Source: JAFAVZ01 sp036009105
Lineage (GTDB): Bacteria > Acidobacteriota > Thermoanaerobaculia > Gp7-AA8
Length of the DNA stretch: 11,338 bases
Reading direction: 5' to 3'
Assembly: GCA_036009105.1 (NCBI GenBank)
Contig: DASYMJ010000229.1
Span: 1 to 11,338 of the forward strand
The notes under the pieces were generated by a model. The model did no database searches, had not been told where the DNA came from, and saw nothing but the letters and a program-made list of their open reading frames with translations. Below are positions 1 to 6,151 of the stretch, one piece after another (positions within the stretch are counted from its first letter, which is position 1; each line of letters begins with the position of its first letter). The translations under genes were made by a program, and so were the position numbers.

Positions 1-281
1 CCCGCTCCACGCTGCTGCCGGAACAGGTTCACGCGGTAGCGCGCGACGCCGGGGAGATCGTGCGAAAAATCGACATCGCCCGTGCGCTGAAAGTCATCCC
101 AGATCCTTTCCGGCGCGATCGCGCTCAGCATCTCGCTGAAATCAACCTCGGTGATCACGCGAAAGCGGATCGATTCCATCGAGCCCGACACGCGCAGCAT
201 CGGCGGACGCCCGACCGTGAGATGCAGATCCGACGCGCCGCGGTCGTTCATCAGGCGAAGGAAACGGTCGATCTTCTGCAT
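1..281 (-). CDS. pilT: PilT-family pilus retraction ATPase, N-terminal part (runs off the left edge)
   Basis: This is the first 93 codons of a gene that continues past position 1. The translation opens MQKIDRFLRLMNDRGASDLH, followed by LTVGRPPMLRVSG (residues 21-33) and RYRVNLFRQQRG (residues 81-92). These are the hallmark stretches of the PAS-like N-terminal domain of PilT, the hexameric cytoplasmic ATPase that powers type IV pilus retraction. The ATPase core lies outside the window. Its ATG overlaps the stop codon of the HEAT-PilT gene as TGATG. A GAAGGGGG Shine-Dalgarno site at 289-296, 7 nt from the ATG, lies inside the upstream gene, so the two are probably translationally coupled. This one keeps the canonical GASDLHL sequence, so it looks like an ordinary PilT. 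PilU cannot be excluded without the C-terminus. Confidence 0.9.
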   Translation of the reverse strand, partial: MQKIDRFLRLMNDRGASDLHLTVGRPPMLRVSGSMESIRFRVITEVDFSEMLSAIAPERIWDDFQRTGDVDFSHDLPGVARYRVNLFRQQRGA

Positions 282-2755
282 CACCGCGCCCCCTTCAAAA
301 ACTCGGCGCTCACCATCGCCTCGAAGTCTTCCTTCTTGTTCGCCGCCATGTACGCCGTCTCCGGCGTGATCTGGTCGCGGCGCAGCAGGTCCTTCAGCGC
401 CTCGTCGAACGTCTGCATCCCCTGCGATTTGCCGATCTGCATGGCGGAGTACATCTGGAACGTCTTCTCGTCGCGGATCATGCTGGAGATGTTGCTCGTC
501 CCCTTCAGCACCTCGAACGCGGCCACCTGCTTGTGCGGCTGCTTCGATGGCAGCAGGCGCTGCGCCACCGCGTACTTGAGCGACTCGGACAGCGCCGCGC
601 GGATCTGCGGCTGCTCGTCCACCTTGAAGCTGGAGATGATCCGGTCGATCGCCTTCGGCGCGCTGGTCGAATTGAGCGTGCCGAGGACGATGTGGCCCGT
701 CTCGGCGGCGGTGAGGGCGAGGGAGATCGACTCGTTGTCCCGCAGCTCGCCGATGACGATGACGTCCGGGTCCTCGCGCAGCGCGGCGCGCAGGGCGCGC
801 GCGAACGAGCCGGTGTGCGTCCCCACCTCGCGCTGGTTGATGAGGCAGTTCTTGAACGGGTGCACGAACTCGACCGGGTCTTCCATCATCAGGACATGAT
901 CGTGGCGGGTCTCGTTGAACAGGTTGACCAGCGCGGCCAGCGTGGTCGATTTGCCGGAGCCGGACGGGCCGCAGATCAGGACCAGCCCCTGATGGTAGTC
1001 GGCGATCTCGGCCAGATGCGGCGGCAGGCCGAGGTCGGTGATGGTGGGCGGCTTCTCCGGAATGACCCGGAAGACGGCGTGGTAGCCGCGGTGGTCGAGA
1101 AAGACGTTGCCGCGATAACGGCCGGCCTGGGGGATGTAGTAGCAGAAGTCGACCTGCTGCCGCTCGGTGAGCACTTCCCACTGATGCGGGGTGAGGATCT
1201 CGCGCAGCATCGACTCGGTCTGCTCCGGCGTGAACGGCTCGCCCTGGGCGCGGAGCAGATCGGCGGCAAGGCGGACCATGGGCGGCTGGCCGACGGAGAG
1301 GTGGAAGTCGCTCGCCCCCTGGTTGCGGGTGGCGATGAGCATGGCGTGCAGCTTCGGCTCGCCCTCCACCGTGCGCGCGGCGAGGGCCGCGTTGCGAACG
1401 GCGGCGGCGTCCTGCTGCGGTGCGCGGTCGCGCGCGGCGAGCTCCTCGAGGATGTCGACGGCGCGGGTGCGGACGGCGCGGTTCGGGTCGCTCGTCGCGA
1501 CCTTGGTCAGCGCGGGGATGACGTTCGGATGCTGGAAGTGCCGCAGGGCCTGCATCACCTCGATGCGGACGTCGGGCTGCGGGTCGCCCAGCATGCGGCC
1601 GAGGGCGGGCAACGCGCGGGCGTCTCCGATGCGGCCGAGCGCCTCGACGGCGGACCACTTGAGATCGGGATCGGCGAGAGCCGCGATGAGCGGCTCCACG
1701 GCGCGCGGGTCTTTCAGCCGGGCCAGGGTGTCGGCGGCCGCGATGCGGATCCACCAGTCCGGATCCTTGAGCAGGGCGATGGTGGGCGGGACCATGCGCG
1801 CGTCCTCGAAGGAGCTGACCACGCCGAGGGCGGCGCCGCGCAGCTCGTCGTCCGGATCGTGCAGCAGCTCGATGGCCGGCTCGATCACCGCATCGCCGAA
1901 CGCGCGGATCGACTCCAGCGCGCGGTCGCGCACGAAGCCGGCCAGCGTCTTGGCGAAGTTGATGTACCGCTTGATGACCTCGGCCGGGTTGCCCATCCCG
2001 AGCAGGATCTTCATCACCGCGGTGCGCGTGCCGGCGTCGCCCGAGGCGATCAACGGCAGGAGGCGATCGACGAGCTCGGGGCCGCTCTTCGATGCGGTGC
2101 GGGTGAGCGCGTCGATGAGCAGCTGCTGGGTTCCGTAGCTGACCAGTGGCAGCTGCTCGACGAAGAGCGGCACGGAGCTCGCGGGCGCGCGGGTGGCCAG
2201 GATCTCCAGCGCCTTCTCGCGGACCTGCTGGTTGTCGTCGCGGGTCAGCCTCTGCCAGCGGGCTAGCGAGCGGTCGTCGATGTCGAGCGTGCCGAGGCGG
2301 GCCAGGAACTGCACGCGGTCGGCGCCGGCGCCCGATTCGAGCTGCCAGAGCAGCGGCGCGATGGCGTTCGTCACCGGCGCTTCGAGGAGCACCTTCCGCG
2401 CGATGTCCTGCGTCTCGCGGTCGTTCGCGGCGAGGAGCTGGGGCAGGCGTTGCTCGATGCCAGGCAACGTGAAAAGGATCGGCACGGCGGCGCGGAATGC
2501 GGCCTCGGGCTTCCCTTTGCCTTCGGCGAGGAAGAAATCGACCGTCTCCGGATCGCGCAGCCGCTGCAGGATGGGAACGGCGGCTTCGCGCAGGGCGCGG
2601 TCGGGGCGGAAGAGCATCCACACGACGTCCCGCGCGCGGAGCCCCTCGGTCGTAGCCAGCCGCTGCAGGAGCTCGTCGCGCTCCTGGGGGGTGGCGAAGT
2701 CTTTGTTGGAGAGGCGGCGGAGGGTGTCCTTGAGCTCGGACTGGAAAAGCGCCAT
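281..2755 (-). CDS. HEAT-repeat / PilT-type ATPase fusion protein (824 aa)
   Basis: The protein has two modules. Residues 1-467 are alpha-helical repeats. At least five clear HEAT units run from about 289 to 440, each of the form xVxPLIxxLxDPDxxVRxxAxxALxxxxD, with more degenerate ones before them. Residues 468-824 are a full-length PilT-type secretion ATPase: GASDFHLSVGQPP at the start of the N-domain, Walker A GPSGSGKST (596-604, Lys602), Asp box MMEDPVEF (623-630), and Walker B around DPDVIVIGELRD (662-673, Glu670). In the His box, TAAETGHIVLGTLNSTSA, His688 is kept but the second His is Asn695. PilT normally stands alone at about 350-370 aa, so the 467-residue N-terminal extension is the oddity. 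The ATG at 2755 has no Shine-Dalgarno site because a repeat element ends 2 nt upstream. The next in-frame Met is residue 47, inside the repeats, so 2755 is the best start. It is likely cytoplasmic at the pilus base; the HEAT part is presumably a docking or regulatory scaffold (inference). Confidence 0.9.
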   Translation of the reverse strand: MALFQSELKDTLRRLSNKDFATPQERDELLQRLATTEGLRARDVVWMLFRPDRALREAAVPILQRLRDPETVDFFLAEGKGKPEAAFRAAVPILFTLPGIEQRLPQLLAANDRETQDIARKVLLEAPVTNAIAPLLWQLESGAGADRVQFLARLGTLDIDDRSLARWQRLTRDDNQQVREKALEILATRAPASSVPLFVEQLPLVSYGTQQLLIDALTRTASKSGPELVDRLLPLIASGDAGTRTAVMKILLGMGNPAEVIKRYINFAKTLAGFVRDRALESIRAFGDAVIEPAIELLHDPDDELRGAALGVVSSFEDARMVPPTIALLKDPDWWIRIAAADTLARLKDPRAVEPLIAALADPDLKWSAVEALGRIGDARALPALGRMLGDPQPDVRIEVMQALRHFQHPNVIPALTKVATSDPNRAVRTRAVDILEELAARDRAPQQDAAAVRNAALAARTVEGEPKLHAMLIATRNQGASDFHLSVGQPPMVRLAADLLRAQGEPFTPEQTESMLREILTPHQWEVLTERQQVDFCYYIPQAGRYRGNVFLDHRGYHAVFRVIPEKPPTITDLGLPPHLAEIADYHQGLVLICGPSGSGKSTTLAALVNLFNETRHDHVLMMEDPVEFVHPFKNCLINQREVGTHTGSFARALRAALREDPDVIVIGELRDNESISLALTAAETGHIVLGTLNSTSAPKAIDRIISSFKVDEQPQIRAALSESLKYAVAQRLLPSKQPHKQVAAFEVLKGTSNISSMIRDEKTFQMYSAMQIGKSQGMQTFDEALKDLLRRDQITPETAYMAANKKEDFEAMVSAEFLKGAR

Positions 2756-2757
2756 AA

Positions 2758-2837
2758 GTGGTTACTGGTTGCTGGTTGGTGGTTGCTGGTAAGAACCAGC
2801 GCACCATACCAGCAACCAGCAACGAGGAACCAGCAAC
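2758..2837. repeat. Heptamer-repeat inverted repeat, copy 1
   Basis: The left arm (2758-2790) is built of TACTGGT/TGCTGGT-like heptamers, with one degraded unit (TGGTGGT). The right arm (2808-2837) holds the complementary ACCAGCA units, interrupted by GAGGA. A 17-nt spacer separates the arms, so the element can fold into a long imperfect hairpin. It fills the gap between two minus-strand genes: its right end supplies the first base of the TAG stop codon of the CxxC protein, and its left end lies 2 nt from the HEAT-PilT start. It resembles the non-coding, apparently mobile short repeats found in many environmental bacterial genomes. It is not CRISPR, as there are no regular unique spacers. Confidence 0.85.
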
Positions 2838-3235
2838 TACTCTTTGTTCAGGGCCCGGATGAGCAGCCCCGCGCCGACGGCGAGGACCGCCACGCCGGCT
2901 GCGACCGTGCCGGGGTTCTCCTTGGCATACGACGTCGCCTTGGTGCTGCCTGTCTTCAGGTAGTCGCGCGCGGTGTTGAGGTACTCGTCGACGTCGACGC
3001 TCTGCATCGAGTTCTTGAGGTTGTTGATCATCTCTTCACTGATGCCGATGCGTCCGAGGAACTGCTCCAGGCCGCGGTTCTTCGACTGGCCGCAGGTGGG
3101 GCAGATGTCCGCGCCGGTGTTCGTCGCGCCGAAGCTGGACGAGCCGGTGTTGTTGCCGATGCCGGTCGAGCCTCCGCCGAGATCGCTGCCGCTCGAGGCG
3201 CCGAAGCCTCCGGGGGTGGGGGTGTCCTGTGTCAT
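2837..3235 (-). CDS. Small tail-anchored CxxC protein, function unknown (132 aa)
   Basis: I do not recognise the family. The N-terminal 40 residues are a Gly/Ser/Thr-rich, probably disordered segment. A single CPTCG motif (Cys45, Cys48) follows, like half of a zinc ribbon. Residues about 57-105 look helical and polar. The C-terminus (about 109-128, GTVAAGVAVLAVGAGLL) is a small-residue-rich hydrophobic helix followed by RALNKE. That layout resembles the glycine-rich C-terminal membrane anchors of ElaB/YqjD-type proteins, so it is probably tail-anchored in the inner membrane. One CxxC pair could bind metal only as a dimer or with a partner. The start at 3235 is preferred over an in-frame ATG seven codons upstream, because a perfect AAGGAG (3244-3249) lies 8 nt before it. 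It lies 17 nt after the stop of the upstream small gene, so the two are probably co-transcribed. Its TAG stop overlaps the heptamer repeat. Confidence 0.75.
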   Translation of the reverse strand: MTQDTPTPGGFGASSGSDLGGGSTGIGNNTGSSSFGATNTGADICPTCGQSKNRGLEQFLGRIGISEEMINNLKNSMQSVDVDEYLNTARDYLKTGSTKATSYAKENPGTVAAGVAVLAVGAGLLIRALNKE

Positions 3236-3252
3236 GCGTTCTTCTCCTTCTT

Positions 3253-3660
3253 TCAACGTCTGCGCGCTTCTTCGCCCGGCTCGTAGGTGCGGCCGTGGGT
3301 TCCGATGCGCGGGTTGCCGGTCTTGTTCGTGAAGCGGTCTTCGTCGTTCCAGCGGTCGTCGGCGGTCTCCGGCGTCAGCTCCTGATCGCGCTGCCGGTCG
3401 GAGCCGTCGGCGCGGAAGCCGGCCTTGAGGCTGGTCTGGGGCGGCGTGTAGGTGTCGTCCAGGATGGGCAGGGGGATGTCGGTCTGCCGCTGCACCGGCC
3501 GAGCCTGCTGTTTCGTCGCGCCGGTACGCTCCGCCGGCGCGGCCTGCCGCGGCGTGCTCTCCGCGGCGCTGTTGTCATCATGGTGGTGATGCGAGAAAAC
3601 GCGTTTGATCGCGCCCGTCACGGTCGAGGCCGCCCGTCCAAGCGCCGATGTTTGTGTCAT
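3253..3660 (-). CDS. Small His-rich hydrophilic protein, function unknown (135 aa)
   Basis: I do not recognise the family. It is entirely hydrophilic, with no signal peptide and no membrane segment. A short amphipathic N-terminus (residues 1-22) is followed by a His4-Asp2 cluster (24-29), a Gln/Ala/Pro/Arg-rich middle, and a charged C-terminus ending YEPGEEARRR. The His cluster next to acidic residues could bind divalent metal, but that is only a possibility. The ATG at 3660 is supported by GGGAG at 3670-3674, 9 nt upstream. It lies 17 nt before the CxxC gene on the same strand, and both proteins begin with MTQ. Low complexity suggests an intrinsically disordered protein. Reality as a gene is supported by the good ribosome site and operon-like spacing, not by homology. 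Confidence 0.65.
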   Translation of the reverse strand: MTQTSALGRAASTVTGAIKRVFSHHHHDDNSAAESTPRQAAPAERTGATKQQARPVQRQTDIPLPILDDTYTPPQTSLKAGFRADGSDRQRDQELTPETADDRWNDEDRFTNKTGNPRIGTHGRTYEPGEEARRR

Positions 3661-3714
3661 CTTTCTTCGCTCCCTTCGGTAGGGGGTATTGCACGGGGCG
3701 GGCCGATCTGAGGA

Positions 3715-3800
3715 GTTGCTGGGTGCTGGTTACTGGTTGCTGGTAACGGGGGGAAAACGTCGGTTTTCCTACTAGTAACCAGCAACCAGCAACCAGCAAC
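3715..3800. repeat. Heptamer-repeat inverted repeat, copy 2, with nested hairpin
   Basis: The left arm (3715-3747) contains TGCTGGT, TACTGGT and TGCTGGT units; the right arm (3775-3800) contains ACCAGCA units. The first 26 bases of the left arm pair with the right arm at 23 of 26 positions. Between the arms sits a second, perfect 7-bp stem, GGAAAAC/GTTTTCC (3752-3758 and 3763-3769), around a GTCG loop. The element lies between the dehydrogenase and the small His-rich gene, both on the minus strand. Base 3800 is also the first base read of the dehydrogenase TAG stop, matching the arrangement at copy 1. As RNA it would form a long hairpin that could stabilise upstream mRNA or reduce read-through; that is inference. 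Confidence 0.85.
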
Positions 3801-5017
3801 TACTTCCCATACACCACCCTCCACACCACCCCGCCCCCATCGTCCGAAACGAGCAGCGAGCCGTCCTTCAGCACCATCACGCCTACCGGGCGGCCCCACA
3901 CCTGCTTCTTGTTCGGGTCGGGGGCGAAGCCGGTCAGGAAGTCGTCGTAACCGCCGGTGGGGCGGCCGTTGCGGAAGGGGACGTGGATGACCTTGTATCC
4001 ACTCCGTTTGGAGCGGTTCCAGGAGCCGTGGAGGGCGACGAAGGCGCCGCCGCGGTACGGCTCGGGGAACATCTTGCCGGTGTAGAACGCGATGCCCAGT
4101 GCGGCGCCGTGCGGATCGACCAGCACCGAGGGCACCACGGCTTTCTTCACCAGGTCGGGGCGCTGGCCCTTCAGGCGCGGCTCCTCGTGCTGGCCGATGT
4201 AGGCGTAGGGCCAGCCGTAGAACGCGCCGGCTTTCACCTCCGTGATGTAGTCCGGCGGCAGGTCGTCGCCCAGGCCATCGCGCTCGTTGACGGCGGTCCA
4301 GAGCGCGCCGGTGACCGGCTCCCAGGCCAGGCCGACCGGGTTGCGCAGGCCGGAGGCGAAGATGCGCCGCCCGCTGCCGTCCGGGTTGTACTCCACGATC
4401 GCGGCGCGCATCTCGTCCTCCACGCTGACGTTCGAACGGGAGCCAATGGAGACGTACATCTTCGAGCCGTCACGGTTGAACGCAACGCCGCGCGTCCAGT
4501 GCCCGCCCGGCGGCAGCGGCGTCACCCGCTGCGGCTCGCCCCTGGCCGGCGCCCCCGCCGTGTAGGCAAACCGCACCACCGCATCCTCGGTGCCCACGTA
4601 CAGCTGGTTGCCGCGGAAGGCGATGCCGTACGGCTGGTTGAGACCGGTCGCGTACAGGTAGCTGCTCTCCGGAACGCCGTCCGCGTTTGCGTCGCGAAAG
4701 GCCTTGATCCGCCCGCCTCCCGACTCGACCACGAAGATGTCGCCATTCGGCGCATAGGTCATGGTCCGCGGCTCCTCGAGATCCGTCGCCCAGACCGTCG
4801 CTTTGAATCCGGGCGGCAGATGCAGCGAGGCGTTCGCCGGCCTTCCCACCACCGCCGGCGGATTGCCGGAGCTCGGCGTCTCGAACGGCGGCGGCAGCTG
4901 GTCGGCGCGGATCAGATGATGTTGCGGCTTTGGATCATTCGTCACCGGCGGCGGCGTCTGGGCGCGGCAGGCGAGGGAGACGAATGAGATGATCAGCAGC
5001 ATGCGGCGTGCGGTCAT
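3800..5017 (-). CDS. PQQ-dependent sugar (sorbosone/glucose) dehydrogenase-like protein (405 aa)
   Basis: This is a six-bladed beta-propeller of the soluble glucose/sorbosone dehydrogenase family, periplasmic enzymes that oxidise sugars with PQQ as cofactor. Recognisable stretches are LPPGFKATVWATDLEEPRTM (67-86), FVVESGGGRIKAFRD (95-109), GLNQPYGIAF, GGHWTRGVAFNRDG (171-184), IGSRSNV, FASGLRNPVGLAWEP (220-234), AGAFYGWPYAYIG, HGSWNR (330-335) and VSDDGGGVVWRV at the end. His173 is the likely counterpart of the catalytic base, by family analogy. The N-terminus MTARRMLLIISFVSLACRAQ is a signal peptide with a weak lipobox-like SLAC (Cys17), so it may be exported or lipid-anchored. The start at 5017 is chosen because GAGGAG at 5028-5033 sits 10 nt upstream. 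The reading frame stays open to 5488, but that part is antisense to the binding-protein gene. The substrate and PQQ dependence are not proven here. Confidence 0.85.
   Translation of the reverse strand: MTARRMLLIISFVSLACRAQTPPPVTNDPKPQHHLIRADQLPPPFETPSSGNPPAVVGRPANASLHLPPGFKATVWATDLEEPRTMTYAPNGDIFVVESGGGRIKAFRDANADGVPESSYLYATGLNQPYGIAFRGNQLYVGTEDAVVRFAYTAGAPARGEPQRVTPLPPGGHWTRGVAFNRDGSKMYVSIGSRSNVSVEDEMRAAIVEYNPDGSGRRIFASGLRNPVGLAWEPVTGALWTAVNERDGLGDDLPPDYITEVKAGAFYGWPYAYIGQHEEPRLKGQRPDLVKKAVVPSVLVDPHGAALGIAFYTGKMFPEPYRGGAFVALHGSWNRSKRSGYKVIHVPFRNGRPTGGYDDFLTGFAPDPNKKQVWGRPVGVMVLKDGSLLVSDDGGGVVWRVVYGK
4989..5017. other. Head-to-head overlap of two divergent gene starts (29 bp)
   Basis: The plus-strand binding-protein ATG (4989) lies inside the minus-strand dehydrogenase gene, whose ATG is at 5017. 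Both strands of this stretch therefore encode the beginning of a signal peptide. Each start has its own Shine-Dalgarno site: GAGGGAG at 4973-4979 for the plus gene and GAGGAG at 5028-5033 for the minus gene, each lying within the other gene. If the plus gene started at the second ATG (5001), which lacks such a site, the overlap would still be 17 bp. Confidence 0.7.
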
Positions 5018-6065
5018 TCCTGGTTTGCTCCTCGTGATCAGCTGTGCGCGGCAAGAGGCGCGCCCGCGGCCGCCCGTCATCGGATTGTTCACCGGTTTGT
5101 CCGGCCCCACCGCCGCGTGGGGCGAGGCGATCTCGCGCGGCGCGCGGCTGGCGGCGGAGGACTGCAAGTCCGCCACGCTGTCGGTGGAGGATGACGGCGG
5201 CAAGCCCGAGGCGGCCGCGAATCTGGCCGCCTCTTTCCTCGGCGATCCGCGCGTGGTGGCGATCGTCGGCGCGGACACGACGGCCGGCTCCCTCGCCGCG
5301 TCGCCATTGGCCGAGGCGAAGGGCGTGGCCATGATCTCGCCGACGGCGAGCGCGCCGGTCCTGACCAAAGGCAAGCACTGCACGTTCCGGGTCTGCGCCA
5401 CGGACGACCTGGAGGCGCTGGCCGCCGCGCGGCTGGCCCGGCAGCGCCTGAACCTGCGCCGCGTGGTGATCCTGCGCGACACGCGCAACGACTATTCGGT
5501 GGGGATGGCGGCGACGTTCTCCGCCGCCCTTCCGCCCATCGCCGTCTTCGACTACGCCGCCGGCGACAACGACTTCCGCGCGCAGCTCACCAGCGCCCGC
5601 GAGCTCGAGCCGGACGCGCTGTTCGTCCCCGGCTACTACGGCGACGTCGCCCAGATCGCCACCCAGGCCCGCGACCTCGGCATCCGCGTGCCGCTCCTCG
5701 GCGGCAGCGGCTGGGACTCGCCGAAGCTGACCGAGATCGGCGGGAAGTCGCTGGAAGGATGCTGGTTCGTCGGCTGGACGCGTCCGGCCCTGCCGTCCTT
5801 CGTGCAGCGCTTCCGCTCGCGCTACGGCACCGAGCCCGATGCGGCCGCGGCGCAGGGGTATGACGCGTTTGCCATCGCCTGCTCCGCGGCTGCCCGCGGC
5901 GGCCATGACCGGCGGGCCGTTCGCGATGCGGTGGCCTCGACGCGGGACTTTGCGGGGGTGTCGGGCATGATCACCATCGGGCCGGACGGCAACGCGCACA
6001 AGCCGCTGGCGGTGTTCCGCATTGCGGATGGCCGCTTCGTGGAAGAGGGCACGGTGAATCCGTAA
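4989..6065 (+). CDS. ABC-transporter-type periplasmic ligand-binding lipoprotein, branched-chain amino acid family (358 aa)
   Basis: This is a LivK-like type I periplasmic binding protein (Peripla_BP_6 family). The N-terminus MISSMRRAVIPGLLLVISC is a lipoprotein signal with lipobox VIS-C (Cys19), so the mature protein should be lipid-anchored in the envelope. The two-lobe fold follows: PVIGLFTGLSGPTAAWGEAI at the start, VAIVGADTTAGSLAASPLAE, MISPTASAPVLT (ligand cleft region), RRVVILRDTRNDYSVGMA and DALFVPGYYGDVAQIATQAR. Near the end come FVQRFRSRYGTEPDAAAAQG and YDAFAIACSAA. The ligand cannot be read from sequence; amino acids, amides or aromatic compounds are all possible in this family. 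No permease or ATPase gene is adjacent, so it may serve a distant transporter or act as a sensor component. The start at 4989 has GAGGGAG 9 nt upstream. The promoter must lie within the divergent dehydrogenase gene. Confidence 0.87.
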   Translation: MISSMRRAVIPGLLLVISCARQEARPRPPVIGLFTGLSGPTAAWGEAISRGARLAAEDCKSATLSVEDDGGKPEAAANLAASFLGDPRVVAIVGADTTAGSLAASPLAEAKGVAMISPTASAPVLTKGKHCTFRVCATDDLEALAAARLARQRLNLRRVVILRDTRNDYSVGMAATFSAALPPIAVFDYAAGDNDFRAQLTSARELEPDALFVPGYYGDVAQIATQARDLGIRVPLLGGSGWDSPKLTEIGGKSLEGCWFVGWTRPALPSFVQRFRSRYGTEPDAAAAQGYDAFAIACSAAARGGHDRRAVRDAVASTRDFAGVSGMITIGPDGNAHKPLAVFRIADGRFVEEGTVNP

Positions 6066-6068
6066 GGA

Positions 6069-6120
6069 ATGTGGGGGCCGGCTTCAGCCGGCCCGGGCGG
6101 GCTGAAGCCTGGCCCCACAT
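6069..6120. repeat. 52-bp imperfect palindrome (REP-like, GGCTTCAGCC core)
   Basis: The left arm (6069-6090) and right arm (6099-6120) pair at 19 of 22 positions, around GCCCGGGC (6091-6098), which is itself a palindrome. The arm core is GGCTTCAGCC. The element begins three bases after the TAA stop of the binding-protein gene and ends 31 bases before the epimerase start. As RNA it would form a very stable stem-loop. No T-tract follows, so it is not a typical intrinsic terminator; it fits a REP/BIME-like interspersed palindrome instead. No RAYT transposase is visible in the window. Confidence 0.85.
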
Positions 6121-6151
6121 CCGTTTGCCGGTGCGCTCCGTACCTCCCTGC

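Noticed and set aside
533..2266. Long plus-strand open frame (577 codons) opposite the HEAT-PilT gene
   Set aside because: It mirrors the HEAT/PilT coding sequence, has no recognisable domain and is a composition effect of GC-rich codons on the other strand.
3752..3769. Hairpin inside heptamer copy 2 read as a Rho-independent terminator
   Set aside because: The stem is A/T-rich with no T-run after it on either strand, so it is better explained as part of the repeat element.
2758..3800. CRISPR array
   Set aside because: The repeated units are 7 bp, contiguous and mirrored in inverted arms. There are no 25-40 bp repeats with unique spacers and no cas genes.
5018..5488. Upstream extension of the sugar dehydrogenase frame
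   Set aside because: It is antisense to the binding-protein gene. A signal peptide begins at 5017 with its own ribosome site.
4935..5999. 354-codon minus-strand frame opposite the binding protein
   Set aside because: No domain is recognisable, and the plus strand carries a convincing lipoprotein and binding-protein fold.
6071..6151. Upstream ATG extending the epimerase by 27 codons
   Set aside because: The added residues are translated from the palindromic repeat, and the Rossmann fold begins right after the ATG at 6152.
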